DNA of 45,337 nucleotides from Leptospiraceae bacterium (lineage in GTDB: Bacteria; Spirochaetota; Leptospiria; Leptospirales; Leptonemataceae). How positions within the stretch are numbered: position 1 is the stretch's first letter; each line of letters starts with the position of its first letter. Positions 1 through 8,819 of this stretch are shown piece by piece. The notes under the pieces are model-generated. The model had not been told where the DNA came from, did no database searches, and was given only the letters and a program-made list of their open reading frames with translations. A program made the position numbers and the translations under genes. The stretch spans positions 1 to 45,337 of the forward strand of contig JAGRNA010000086.1 of assembly GCA_020441005.1 (NCBI GenBank), in the 5' to 3' direction.

Positions 1-321
1 CGTGGTGCCATCCTGCTTGAGAAACTTGATTTTGGCTATTACCTGTCCAAGTTTGCCGTTGGCCCACAGGCGCGCGGTGAGGGCATTGGCATGGAACTAT
101 GGGATGTCATGCTCGAGACTACCAGCCAGATAGCATGGCGTTCAAGGGCTAGTAACGGGATCAATCGCTGGTATGCCACCCGGGCGGATGGTCAGCAAAA
201 AATCAGGGATGCCAGTGGCGGCGATTGGGTTGTGTTCTGGAAAGGGATCGCTCTGGAGGCTATTCCGCTGGCCATTCAGTACTGTCAAAACCGGCCCGAT
301 GATTTTGAGACCGTGCATTAA
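1..321 (+). CDS. N-acetylglutamate synthase/kinase-type protein, C-terminal DUF619 acetyltransferase domain (5' end outside window)
   Basis: The frame is open from the first base and ends at a TAA at 319-321, so this is the C-terminal 106 residues of a longer gene. It contains the acetyl-CoA-binding loop QARGEGIG preceded by YLSKFAVGP, then WRSRASNGINRWYATRADG and WVVFWKGI. This order (KFAV..P..RGEGIG, WRSR..N.IN.WY..RADG, W.VFW.G) is the signature of the DUF619 NAT domain found at the end of vertebrate-like N-acetylglutamate synthases and of bacterial ArgB-NAT fusions, which transfer acetyl from acetyl-CoA to glutamate in arginine biosynthesis. Whether an amino-acid-kinase domain precedes it cannot be seen. 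The next gene is convergent, with only 13 bases between the stops. Confidence 0.8.
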   Translation, partial: RGAILLEKLDFGYYLSKFAVGPQARGEGIGMELWDVMLETTSQIAWRSRASNGINRWYATRADGQQKIRDASGGDWVVFWKGIALEAIPLAIQYCQNRPDDFETVH

Positions 322-334
322 AGCGCGCTATGGA

Positions 335-1291
335 CTAGATCTGCCGACGGGCGGGAAAGGGGATCAGTCTCTGCAGCCAGCCCGCCTTACCCAGCAGTCG
401 CTGCTTGCTATTGCGCAGGATTTCGCTGGCCCGGGCAATGCCAATATCGACCGAATCATTCAGCTGCAAGGCATTGCTGCCAATCATGCTGACTGGTAAA
501 GTGCCTGGCGGATCGATAATCGTGATCTCTACGCCGGGGGGCGGATTATTGATTAACTGATAAGCGGCCTGGTGTTTCAGATGCTGTTTGGTATGCAGCA
601 AGTGGGCTAATTGTGGATTGCGCGGAAAGCACATCCAGCTGAGCAATTTGCCGGTTGGTTCCTGGCGAAAATGACGCGGATTGGTCAACACGACCGTGAT
701 CTCGGTATAGCCGGCATCGATCAGGCGCTGGACAGGCAGCGGTTCCAGCACTCCGCCATCTGTATAGGTATGAGCACCCATGCGGCGCCGTCCGCGGGTG
801 GCGATAGGCAGTGACGTTGCGGCCTTGAGCAGGCGGAGCAGGTTGGCCCCTGTTGCCCGGATGAATTCCGCCTGGCGGGTCTCAATATTGGAGACCACAA
901 TATAAAATGGGGGCCGATTGCGGTCATACAGTCTCTCGCGTTCGATCCGGTATTTTTGGCCGAATAAATCATCCACCAGGTACTCCTGATCGAGCGGCGG
1001 TCGGCCGTGCAGCAAGTTACGCAGACTAATCAGTTTGGAATCAATGAGTTCGTGCCTCCACACCATTAAAAAGCGGCTGATGGCGGCCCGGCTGTTCGTC
1101 GTGCCGGTGACATAATAGGCTGCCGAACAGGAGCCGGATGAAACACCGACTACGATGTCGTAATATTCGGGCGGTCTTTTCTCCATGGCCAGGCCGGCCA
1201 GGGCTCCGCCGCTAAAGGCTCCACGCATGCCGCCGCCTTCTACGATCAAGGCTCGGCCGCGCCGTTTTCGGTGATGAAAAGGGGGTAGCAT
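335..1291 (-). CDS. Patatin-like phospholipase (YjjU-type)
   Basis: The 318-residue protein has all the patatin elements: the oxyanion-hole loop EGGGMRGAFSGGAL near residues 18-31, the nucleophile elbow GVSSGS (G-x-S-x-G) near residues 49-54, and the catalytic-dyad Asp in DGGVLEPLPV near residue 178. Members hydrolyse acyl esters of phospholipids or neutral lipids with a Ser-Asp dyad. There is no signal peptide, and the basic N-terminus (HHRKRRGRA) suggests a cytoplasmic or membrane-peripheral enzyme like E. coli YjjU. It is divergent from epmA; no clear Shine-Dalgarno precedes the ATG. The substrate cannot be predicted. Confidence 0.9.
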   Translation of the reverse strand: MLPPFHHRKRRGRALIVEGGGMRGAFSGGALAGLAMEKRPPEYYDIVVGVSSGSCSAAYYVTGTTNSRAAISRFLMVWRHELIDSKLISLRNLLHGRPPLDQEYLVDDLFGQKYRIERERLYDRNRPPFYIVVSNIETRQAEFIRATGANLLRLLKAATSLPIATRGRRRMGAHTYTDGGVLEPLPVQRLIDAGYTEITVVLTNPRHFRQEPTGKLLSWMCFPRNPQLAHLLHTKQHLKHQAAYQLINNPPPGVEITIIDPPGTLPVSMIGSNALQLNDSVDIGIARASEILRNSKQRLLGKAGWLQRLIPFPARRQI

Positions 1292-1359
1292 TTAATTGAT
1301 AAGAACCCGCTCGTTCTTTTCGGTTGCAAAAAAATGGACCGGTTAGTTTATCAATCGGG

Positions 1360-2346
1360 ATGAATCCCCGATTTGCAGCGCATCTGGACTCGTATTCCGC
1401 TTTGCTGCGCCACCTGCGGGAATGGTTTTGGCACCAGGATATCCTTGAGGTCGACACGCCGCTCCTGAGCATCCAGGGCGACATCGAAACACATCTGGAC
1501 TGCTTGACAGTCAACCGCAGAGCGCCTCGGAAAAGCGTCGAAATCGCGCCTGACCGTAGCGCGCCGGGATATCTGGTCACGAGTCCCGAGTTTGCTCTTA
1601 AACAGCTTGTCGCCCAAAGCCGGCGCAGCCTGTTTCAGCTGGCCCATTCGTTTCGGGATGGCGATGTGGGCGGCTGGCACACGGAAGAGTTCCTGATGCT
1701 GGAATGGTATCTGGTGGAAAGCGATCTGGAAGCCCTGATGGATTTTTGCGACCGCTTTTTTGCTTCCCTGTCTGTATTGCCCTTTGTCCATCACCGATTC
1801 CGGCCCGCTGTGCGGCGGGCTATACCGGAATTGTTTCGGGAGCATTTGGGAATTGATCTGCAAGCCGCTAGCCTGGCCGCGGCAGCCGTTGAGCGGCGCT
1901 TGCTGACCCGGCAGCAAGCTGACAGGTACGCATATGATGATTTGTTTTTTTTATTGTTTTTAAATGCAATCGAGCCTATATTAAGCGAGATTGGTGACGG
2001 GCAGCCCGTGTATGTGTATCACTATCCACCCGAGTTGGCCGCATTTAGTCAGGTGCGCTCCGGCTGGGCGCGCCGCTTCGAAATTTATTGGCGGGGAGTC
2101 GAACTGGCTAACGGCTATGAAGAGTTGCGCAGTCGCCAGGAATATGAGGCTGCTTTTGCGCGCGAGTTGCATCATCGCCACAGGCTGGGCAAACCGTCGG
2201 GATGCGTAGATCAGCGGTGGTTGGCAGTCCTCACAGATTGCGATGGCTTACCTTTCTGTAGCGGTATTGCCCTGGGTTTTGAGCGCCTTTTGGCGATACT
2301 CTTACAGAGCGATGGACTCGGCGCGATTAGCCCCTTTGCTCGCTAA
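1360..2346 (+). CDS. epmA: EF-P--(R)-beta-lysine ligase EpmA (PoxA/GenX), class II LysRS paralogue
   Basis: This is a class II lysyl-tRNA-synthetase catalytic core without the N-terminal anticodon-binding OB domain, the architecture of EpmA, which attaches (R)-beta-lysine to a lysine of elongation factor P. Visible motifs are LVTSPEFALKQL, motif 2 (SFRDGDVGGWHTEEFLMLEWY) and motif 3 (GIALGFERLLAIL, with the ATP-binding Arg). The length (about 328 residues) matches the usual 325. I chose the ATG at 1360; an in-frame TTG at 1324 would add 12 residues, and neither has a clear ribosome site. EF-P (efp) and the lysine 2,3-aminomutase EpmB are not in the window. It may form a loose pair with the phosphatase gene 18 bases downstream. 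Confidence 0.88.
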   Translation: MNPRFAAHLDSYSALLRHLREWFWHQDILEVDTPLLSIQGDIETHLDCLTVNRRAPRKSVEIAPDRSAPGYLVTSPEFALKQLVAQSRRSLFQLAHSFRDGDVGGWHTEEFLMLEWYLVESDLEALMDFCDRFFASLSVLPFVHHRFRPAVRRAIPELFREHLGIDLQAASLAAAAVERRLLTRQQADRYAYDDLFFLLFLNAIEPILSEIGDGQPVYVYHYPPELAAFSQVRSGWARRFEIYWRGVELANGYEELRSRQEYEAAFARELHHRHRLGKPSGCVDQRWLAVLTDCDGLPFCSGIALGFERLLAILLQSDGLGAISPFAR

Positions 2347-2364
2347 CTCCTGGATAACGCTTGT

Positions 2365-3033
2365 ATGCCGTTTGCATTTTTAAAAAGAAAAAAGGGACGC
2401 ACCATTTTTATCGGCGATGTGCACGGTTGTCTGGCGGAACTGCGCCAGATGATCCAGGTCTTGCGCGTGCAACCAATCGATCGGGTCATTCTGTTGGGTG
2501 ATTTAATCAATCGGGGTCCCGATTCTGCCGGAGTGGTGGCCTATGTGGCGGAGCGCGGTTTTGAATGCCTGATGGGCAACCACGAGTCTGAATACCTGGC
2601 CGAGCTTGACTCCAGTGAAACGTATCAAAAACTTTATCAACAGCTCGGTCCGACTTTGCATAGCTGGATTGTCAACCGTTTGTATTATATTGAAAGCGAC
2701 CTGTTTATGGCGGTGCATGCCGGCCTTGAGCCGGGCAAGCATCCTGCTGAATCCCGTCCGGGGGTGATTTTGAATATCCGCACCTGGGATGGCAGCGGCA
2801 AAGACATGAAGAACCCCCAGAATCCGGCCTGGTACAGCCTTTATACCGGACAACGTCCGGTGGTCTACGGGCACTGGGCCCGAGCGGGATTGAATCTGCG
2901 CCCAACCACGATTGGACTGGATTCCGGCTGCGTCTATGGTCGCTTTCTATCGGCCTGGATTTTAGAGGAAAAGCGAGTTGTGCAGGTACCAGCTGAGCGA
3001 GTGTACTATGTGCCACCAGCCTTGCGAAAATAA
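2365..3033 (+). CDS. Calcineurin-like (PPP-family) metallophosphatase, ApaH/PrpA-like
   Basis: The 222-residue protein begins with the metallophosphatase motifs in canonical order and spacing: GDVHG near residue 18, GDLINRGPDS near residue 46 and GNHE near residue 71. These are followed by the metal-ligand histidines in AVHAGLEPG and VYGHWARAG. The RGPDS variant is shared by bacterial PPP-type Ser/Thr phosphatases and symmetrical diadenosine tetraphosphatases, so the substrate may be a phosphoprotein or Ap4A. It has no signal peptide and is probably cytoplasmic. It follows epmA by 18 bases on the same strand. About 200 bases downstream (3034-3237) show no gene and no convincing terminator. 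Confidence 0.88.
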   Translation: MPFAFLKRKKGRTIFIGDVHGCLAELRQMIQVLRVQPIDRVILLGDLINRGPDSAGVVAYVAERGFECLMGNHESEYLAELDSSETYQKLYQQLGPTLHSWIVNRLYYIESDLFMAVHAGLEPGKHPAESRPGVILNIRTWDGSGKDMKNPQNPAWYSLYTGQRPVVYGHWARAGLNLRPTTIGLDSGCVYGRFLSAWILEEKRVVQVPAERVYYVPPALRK

Positions 3034-3237
3034 AAAGATTGCCGTCGCACTCCTTTCTGATATAAAGCAGTCTGGGTGGGCCGGGACAGGATGAAGTACC
3101 ATACCGCTTTTGAGAGCAAGCTCCGCATCAATGTTGTAATGGATAATCAGCCGATTCCACATGATGCAAGCAGGGCCAGGGTGCCGGATGCGGACTGCAG
3201 CTCCTGCCGGGCGGGATACAGGGTCATATAAAAGCGT

Positions 3238-4533
3238 ATGTCAACAGAACAACCGAAAACAATCAGTGCCCGGGAATTGAACCGTCTCCAGCAAGAAAAC
3301 CAGCGTCTGAAAGCGCTGGTGAATGCCTTTTATTTTTTGAACAGTTCCATTGATCTGGACGCAGTATTAAGCAGCACCCTGCATCAGGCCTGCGCCCTGG
3401 TGCGGGCAGAAATCGGATCGATTGCCCTCTTGAATGAAAGCCGGGATCAGCTGGTGTTTCTGGAATCAACCGATCCAAAATTTGACAAGCTGCGGAATTT
3501 CAGTATTCCAATCGAGAAGGGCCTGGCCGGCCATGTCGCGCGCACGGGACAAACGATCCGCGTCGATGATGTGCATAAAGATCCGCGCTTTTACGGCAAG
3601 ATCGACCAGGCCCTGGAACAGCGCACAGTGGCTTATATTTGCACGCCCCTGATTGTCAGCGACACCGTGATTGGAACTGCGCAATTGATGAATAAAAGCG
3701 ACGGCGGCACCTTTAGCGCGGACGATGCGTCGCTCCTGGAAGGTTTTGCCCATCAGGCCGCCCTGGCGATTCATAACGCCAATATGCACCGGATTATGCT
3801 GAAACAAAAAGCCAGTGAAGCGGAGATGGGGATTTGCAGTGACATCCAAACAGCCCTGTTTCCCTCGGCATATCTCGCGATTGAGGGCTATCAATACCAT
3901 GGTTTTTCACGGCCGGCGCGTCAGGTTGGCGGCGACTACTACACCTGGCTGCGCAACCGGGATGGCAGCCTCGATATCGTGATCGCGGATATATCAGGCA
4001 AGGGCGTGTCGGCAGCCCTGATGGTCAGTGAGTTTCATACCGGGTACCATATTCTGGGACAGCAGATGCTGCCGCTCGATGAGCTTTTTAATCAACTGAA
4101 CGCTCACCTGTTGGAATCGCTGCCCGTCGGCCATTTTATTACAGCCTATGGAATGCGGATTTATCCCGATCAGGATGAATTCGAATATGTGCTGGCCGGT
4201 CATAGCCCGCCAATCATTCTACGTGACGGGGCGGAGCATTTATTGGAACGGACAGGCCTTTTCCTGGGTCTGGAGCGTGACCGTTACCAGCTCGGCCGAT
4301 TTCAAATGCGATCCGGAGATTTGTTACTGGCATTTTCGGACGGCTTGCCCGAAGCGACCAATGCAGACATGGAACTATACGAAGAGGAACGGATTATTCC
4401 ATCCCTGCGAACAGTCCAGCACGAACAAGACCTGGCTGCTATCCAAAACAAACTCCTGGCGGATCTGGATGTATTTCGCCAGGATATGCCCTTGCCAGAT
4501 GACCTGACGATGGTCTTACTGCGCCGCTTGTGA
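3238..4533 (+). CDS. GAF domain-containing PP2C/SpoIIE serine phosphatase (RsbU-like)
   Basis: There is a short coiled coil (about 10-30), a GAF sensor domain (about 35-185) and a SpoIIE/PP2C phosphatase domain (about 200-430). Phosphatase metal ligands are visible at D233 (VGGDYYTW) and D251 (ADISGKGVSAALM), with LAGHSPP, LLLAFSDGLPEATN and the terminal PDDLTMVLL. Such proteins dephosphorylate anti-sigma-factor antagonists or other phosphoserine proteins in response to a ligand or redox signal on GAF. No STAS or HPK partner is adjacent, so the target is unknown. Its last 18 bases overlap the convergent acyltransferase gene. A second, TPR-fused member lies at 36955-38745. Confidence 0.9.
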   Translation: MSTEQPKTISARELNRLQQENQRLKALVNAFYFLNSSIDLDAVLSSTLHQACALVRAEIGSIALLNESRDQLVFLESTDPKFDKLRNFSIPIEKGLAGHVARTGQTIRVDDVHKDPRFYGKIDQALEQRTVAYICTPLIVSDTVIGTAQLMNKSDGGTFSADDASLLEGFAHQAALAIHNANMHRIMLKQKASEAEMGICSDIQTALFPSAYLAIEGYQYHGFSRPARQVGGDYYTWLRNRDGSLDIVIADISGKGVSAALMVSEFHTGYHILGQQMLPLDELFNQLNAHLLESLPVGHFITAYGMRIYPDQDEFEYVLAGHSPPIILRDGAEHLLERTGLFLGLERDRYQLGRFQMRSGDLLLAFSDGLPEATNADMELYEEERIIPSLRTVQHEQDLAAIQNKLLADLDVFRQDMPLPDDLTMVLLRRL

Positions 4534-5205
4534 GGGTCGGCGGCCTGTAACCAGCTCCTGAGCATAAGCCCGCGCCCGGTGGGTATTGGCCATCATGGCC
4601 TTCTCGACTGCCTGACGCCGGGCTTCAAACTCGTCGGCACTCAGTTGGGCCGGAATCTCGATCGGTGCTCCATAGGAACACACAAAGGTGCCCAGAATTT
4701 TGGGTATGCGGTGTTCATCCCAGGATTTCGCCACCCACTGGCGGGTGCATTCGTAATGAAAGGGAATGATCGGCACACCCGCTTTTTGGGCCGCTATGAT
4801 GATGCCCGGTTGCAATGCAAAGGCCGGTCCGCGGGGCCCGTCGGGAGTGATGGCAACCGGATAACCGCTACGCAGATGCTTGATAATACCCTTGAGGGCG
4901 GCAACACTGCGACGCGAGGTGGATCCCCGGATGGAGGTATTGCCCAGGCGGTGGACGACCCGGTTGATATAATCCCCGTCTTTGGAGGCCGAAATCAAAA
5001 CGGCAATATTGCGCTGGCGATTGAGATACGGGGAGCACAGGACATTCGTGTGCCAGATACTGAGGATGAAGGGTTTTTTTTGATCGTATAAACTGTGAAA
5101 ATAATGCGCATCCAGATCAATGCGGCGGTTCAGTAGACCGACCGTGTGCAGAAAGCCCAGGGTGATGGTCGGAAAAAGCGCTTGCTGAATGGCTTGTTTA
5201 CTCAT
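4516..5205 (-). CDS. DUF374 lysophospholipid acyltransferase family protein
   Basis: The 229-residue protein matches the DUF374 branch of the LPLAT superfamily. The active-site block is ILSIWHTNVLCSPYL (the H of the acyltransferase motif), followed by LISASKDGDYINRVVHRLG, IRGSTSRRSVAALKGI, the phosphate-binding ITPDGPRGPAFALQPG and the terminal KSWDEHRIPKI. Relatives transfer acyl chains onto lipid A or phospholipid precursors at the inner membrane; the precise acceptor cannot be told. It ends inside the last codons of the phosphatase gene (18-base convergent overlap) and lies 30 bases downstream of the receiver gene on the same strand. Confidence 0.87.
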   Translation of the reverse strand: MSKQAIQQALFPTITLGFLHTVGLLNRRIDLDAHYFHSLYDQKKPFILSIWHTNVLCSPYLNRQRNIAVLISASKDGDYINRVVHRLGNTSIRGSTSRRSVAALKGIIKHLRSGYPVAITPDGPRGPAFALQPGIIIAAQKAGVPIIPFHYECTRQWVAKSWDEHRIPKILGTFVCSYGAPIEIPAQLSADEFEARRQAVEKAMMANTHRARAYAQELVTGRRPSQAAQ

Positions 5206-5235
5206 CGCGGGCAGAGCAGGTGGCCAGGTTGCCCG

Positions 5236-5658
5236 TCAGGCTTGTACCAGACCGGGAAAATCAGAGCCTGGTTTTTCAAAAAAGCCGATCGGATAAAATA
5301 CAGGCGCCTCACTGAGTACGGTCGTTTTGGGAATCATATAGTGCACCCCGGTCGAGCGCAGAAATAGCTTCGTCAGGGTTTTGGCAAAAATGACATCAAA
5401 ACCGGTGCTGGCGATAATTATTGTGCCTTGATAGCCGCTGCGATGGATCTTCTTTAGCATACCCAGGCCGGATGTCTGGGTTTCCATAGTCACATCCGTG
5501 ACAATTAGCGGGTAGTAGTCCGGGGCATTTTTTTGGTACAAATCCCAGCCCTCTCGGGCATCAAAGGCCCGCTCAAACTGAAAGCCGTGCTTTTTGAAAT
5601 AACTGCTTAAAAGCTCGGCGTATTTGTCGTTATCATCAACTAACAGGAATGGTTGCAT
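5236..5658 (-). CDS. Stand-alone response regulator receiver domain
   Basis: The 140-residue CheY-like protein has the acidic pair D8/D9 (LLVDDND), the phospho-acceptor D55 (LIVTDVTME), the switch residue at S84/T85 (IIASTGFD) and the invariant lysine K111 (MIPKTT). It has no output domain, so it acts through protein contact. The loop after D55 carries an insertion (ETQTSGLGM), and the final 25 residues are non-standard. No histidine kinase is close by. It is co-directional with the acyltransferase downstream and the amidase upstream (27-base gap), so it may be transcribed with them. Confidence 0.85.
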   Translation of the reverse strand: MQPFLLVDDNDKYAELLSSYFKKHGFQFERAFDAREGWDLYQKNAPDYYPLIVTDVTMETQTSGLGMLKKIHRSGYQGTIIIASTGFDVIFAKTLTKLFLRSTGVHYMIPKTTVLSEAPVFYPIGFFEKPGSDFPGLVQA

Positions 5659-5685
5659 ATCGATTCTGTGCGCGGCTGACCATAT

Positions 5686-7383
5686 TTATGGATCGCGCTG
5701 GTTTGGCACCTGCTTTTCAGCGGGGTAGTGAATTTCAGCGCCATAGGGGTCGATCAATCCACCGATTTTGAGCAGTCGCCGGTCTAAAAAACGTCGGCCA
5801 ACCACTTGCACACCGATCGGTAAACCCGTTGTATCCAGACCGATTGGCATGGTCAGCACGGGATTTTCGGTGAGGGCAAAGATTGTGGTATAGGACTGGG
5901 TCGCCACATAGTAGGGCACCGGCTGCCCATCGACCAGAATCGGCGTTTCATACACATTCAGATCGCCGAACTGCCGTTCGGGAGTCATGTGTTCAAAAGC
6001 AGTGGTTGAACTGACCGGCACTATCCAGATGTCATACTCATCCAGAAAATTGTCCATTTGGGTGATCAGGGCTGCCTGGCTGTTTTTGAGCTGCATATAG
6101 CGCGGCACAGAGATCGGGCCCACTACCTGCCGCAGCATTGGATTCTGAGCAGTATAGTCGCTAGTAAAAAAATCGCCGATCCAGCGCAGACAGTTGCTGG
6201 TTTCATAGGCTCCCTGGTGACCGACCAGCCCGCCCCAGGTCTGCCAGGCCTGGTTGTAATCGAATTTGCCCGGTTCTACTCTGGTAACTTTCGCACCGGC
6301 TTGTGCCAGCCGCTGGACAAAGGCCTGCATGGATCGCCGGATTTCCGCTTGCACGGGTACCCCGGCGAAGCTATCGATCCAGGCAATTTTCAGGTCCGGC
6401 ACCGTCAGTTGGCTGTCCGGTCCGGTCAGGGCAACGAGCGGTCGCATTGTCTTGTCCCGGGGGTGTGGTTGGGCAATGACTTGCAATGCCAGTTCCAAAT
6501 CATCAATCGACCGGGCAATCGGACCCATGACAACGAGGCCATGCAGGCCGTTAATCTGATCCGGCAGGGGGGGGATGTGGCCCTGTTTGGAAACAACCCC
6601 GTAGCTGGTTTTGAGGCTGTAAACGCCGGTGAAAGCCGCCGGCACTCGCAGGGAACCAGCCAGATCGCTGCCGAATCCCAGGTAGGCCATGCCGGCAGCC
6701 AGGGCCGTCACATCACCGCCCGAACTGCCCCCAGGCGTTCGTTTTGGATCCCAGGGATTGTTTGTGCGGCCAAAGACTGGATTATTGGTCTGCATATCCA
6801 TGGCCAGCGTGGGCAAGTTACCCTTGCCCACAATGATTGCTCCGGCATCCTTGAGTAAGGCTACGACCACGCTGTCTTCTGTGGGAATAAAATCTTTTAA
6901 CGGTAGGTAGCCCGCAGTCGTCCGCAAGCCCCGGGTGGCGTAACTGTCTTTGACTACGATCGGAACTCCGTGCAGAGGGCCCAGGTTGCGTCCGGCTGCC
7001 AGCGCTTCATCGGCCGCGCGCGCCTCGGCCAGGGCCTGCGGGTTGAGAGTGACGATCGCATTCAGTTCCTTGTTGCGGTCCTCGATTTGAGCCAGCGTGC
7101 GGCGAACCAGCTCTGCGGCAGTGATTTCGCGGTTACGAATTTTAGCCGCAATGGATCTGGCGCTTTCGAATTGCAAATCGGGTTTACCCGTTTGGGCCGC
7201 CAAAGGCGTGTAAAAAAGGGCGAGGAACAGGCATAGAGCAGGCAGACCAGCTCGCCAGCGGCCTGAGCGGACACAGTGCCCGCCTGGACCGGAGGCGCAT
7301 GTGCTTTGCCGGCAAGGCGCAAGTGGAAATCGACCTTCGGAGCGCGCAAGTAGTTTGATAAAGAAAGGACTGGTAGATGGCAT
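5686..7383 (-). CDS. Secreted amidase-signature family hydrolase
   Basis: The 565-residue protein has the amidase-signature Ser-cisSer-Lys triad: K145 (PIVVKDSYAT), S220/S221 (TPGGSSGGD) and S244 (GSDLAGSLRVPAAFTGVYS). A hydrophobic stretch at about 47-62 followed by LAAQTG looks like a signal sequence, preceded by an unusually long N-terminal region, so the true start may lie further in; no better in-frame ATG was found. These enzymes hydrolyse amide bonds. The substrate is unknown, and the family includes enzymes acting on peptide amides, acylated amino acids and xenobiotics. About 215 bases upstream (7384-7599) contain no supported gene. Confidence 0.88.
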   Translation of the reverse strand: MPSTSPFFIKLLARSEGRFPLAPCRQSTCASGPGGHCVRSGRWRAGLPALCLFLALFYTPLAAQTGKPDLQFESARSIAAKIRNREITAAELVRRTLAQIEDRNKELNAIVTLNPQALAEARAADEALAAGRNLGPLHGVPIVVKDSYATRGLRTTAGYLPLKDFIPTEDSVVVALLKDAGAIIVGKGNLPTLAMDMQTNNPVFGRTNNPWDPKRTPGGSSGGDVTALAAGMAYLGFGSDLAGSLRVPAAFTGVYSLKTSYGVVSKQGHIPPLPDQINGLHGLVVMGPIARSIDDLELALQVIAQPHPRDKTMRPLVALTGPDSQLTVPDLKIAWIDSFAGVPVQAEIRRSMQAFVQRLAQAGAKVTRVEPGKFDYNQAWQTWGGLVGHQGAYETSNCLRWIGDFFTSDYTAQNPMLRQVVGPISVPRYMQLKNSQAALITQMDNFLDEYDIWIVPVSSTTAFEHMTPERQFGDLNVYETPILVDGQPVPYYVATQSYTTIFALTENPVLTMPIGLDTTGLPIGVQVVGRRFLDRRLLKIGGLIDPYGAEIHYPAEKQVPNQRDP

Positions 7384-7599
7384 GGCAGATCTCCGGTTGA
7401 GTTTGTTGTACTAACGATAGCCCGTCCACCGGATTTTGGCATTGATCGCGGTTAAGATCTGGCTCAAGGACACGTTTTTTCAGGCGACGGAGCGATTCCG
7501 GTTCTAGATTCAGAAACGATGCCCGGACGGACTGCGGGATCCGGTTTACATAATCTGGTTGTGCGCTTGCCAGGCGCAAAGCTCGCCCGCTTACGAAAA

Positions 7600-8799
7600 T
7601 TACCCGACGGCCTTCAAGCGCCAGGCAAAGAAAATGCATAAAAGCGTGGAGGCGACCGCCAGGTAGCCCACAATATTGAAATCAATCAGGCTGCCATCGG
7701 CCCCTTTTTGCAAAATGAGGCCGGCAATAAAGGAAGCCAGCCCCATTGTGAATTGCTGAATGGCTGAATTAACGCTCATGAAACTGCCCCGGTATTTTGG
7801 AATAATACTGCCGGTAATCATGGCCAGCCCGGGTACCATTCGTCCGGATACAAATACAAAAAACAGGGTGCTGATGGCGAGCAGGGGCACCAGCGGTAGA
7901 TGACCCAGGTGGGTCATCGCCAGGATGGGGACGATGGAAGTCCCGGCCACGATGGTAAAGACCTTCTGTTTGCCATGTCGGTCTGCCATCCGCCCAATCA
8001 AACGGGAGGTAAAAAACGTGAATAAACCGCCAACCCCGTAGACATGTTTGAGATGATTCTCGTCGATGCCAATATTGCCGGTAATATAGGCGGCTAAATA
8101 GGGAATGATCAAAAATGCGGCCATCACGGTGGTTATCGCGAAAGCAAAAACGTTCCAGTGGTGGCCTTCCATAAAAATGGCCCCCAGGGTATCCAGCGCA
8201 GACGCAGGATTCGAATCCAGGTGGCCTTCCAGGCGGGGCAAGACGCGCAAGATCAAGGGCAGAAGCAGGACTCCCAGTCCGGCGATAAAAAAGAAAGGCA
8301 TGTGCCAGCTGGCCAGGTCGTTTAGTAATAAGCCGAAAGGTACGCCGATCACAGTCACCACAGAGAAAGCCATCATGACGAGGCCGGTGACGGTTCCACG
8401 CCGGTCAGGAGCAAAAAGGTCACCTATTATGGATAAGACCAGCGCTGTCATCAAGCCGCCGAATGATCCGGCTACAATGCGGGCCGCCAGGAAGAATTCA
8501 TAGTCCGGTGCCAGAGCGCAACACAAGGTGCCAATCAGAAAACCGCAGAAGAAAAATATAACCAGGATTTTACGGTCAAAGCGATCAATAAAAGTGGCCC
8601 CGGCCAGACTGGAAATACCGGCGGCAATGGTGTAAGCTGAAACCAGTACCCCAAACTGAGCCGGCTGAATTTTGAAATAATGCATGAACTGGGGGCTCAG
8701 CGGCATCATAATGACAAAGTCCAGCATGTGAACGAACTGGATTGCAGCGAGGGTAAAGATAATCCAACGTTCCTGTTTCAGTTCAGGGCTTTTCAACAT
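7600..8799 (-). CDS. Major facilitator superfamily transporter (DHA1-type)
   Basis: The 399-residue protein has about 12 hydrophobic segments. The loop 2-3 motif appears as DRFDRKILVIFF, and a proton-antiporter-like segment (GLVMMAFSVVTVIGVPFGLLL) lies in helix 5, consistent with a 12-TM drug:H+ antiporter-like MFS protein. The N-terminus (MLKSPELKQERWIIFTLAAIQF) is cytoplasmic. The substrate cannot be deduced. It lies 20 bases downstream of the DUF4336 gene on the same strand, with a purine-rich stretch (AGGAGAAATCCG) before the ATG that can serve as ribosome site, so the two are probably one operon. Confidence 0.9.
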   Translation of the reverse strand: MLKSPELKQERWIIFTLAAIQFVHMLDFVIMMPLSPQFMHYFKIQPAQFGVLVSAYTIAAGISSLAGATFIDRFDRKILVIFFFCGFLIGTLCCALAPDYEFFLAARIVAGSFGGLMTALVLSIIGDLFAPDRRGTVTGLVMMAFSVVTVIGVPFGLLLNDLASWHMPFFFIAGLGVLLLPLILRVLPRLEGHLDSNPASALDTLGAIFMEGHHWNVFAFAITTVMAAFLIIPYLAAYITGNIGIDENHLKHVYGVGGLFTFFTSRLIGRMADRHGKQKVFTIVAGTSIVPILAMTHLGHLPLVPLLAISTLFFVFVSGRMVPGLAMITGSIIPKYRGSFMSVNSAIQQFTMGLASFIAGLILQKGADGSLIDFNIVGYLAVASTLLCIFFAWRLKAVG

Positions 8800-8819
8800 C
8801 GGATTTCTCCTGGGTGGTA

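Noticed and set aside
6058..6858. 266-codon plus-strand ORF
   Set aside because: It is antisense to the well-supported amidase gene and has no recognisable motif.
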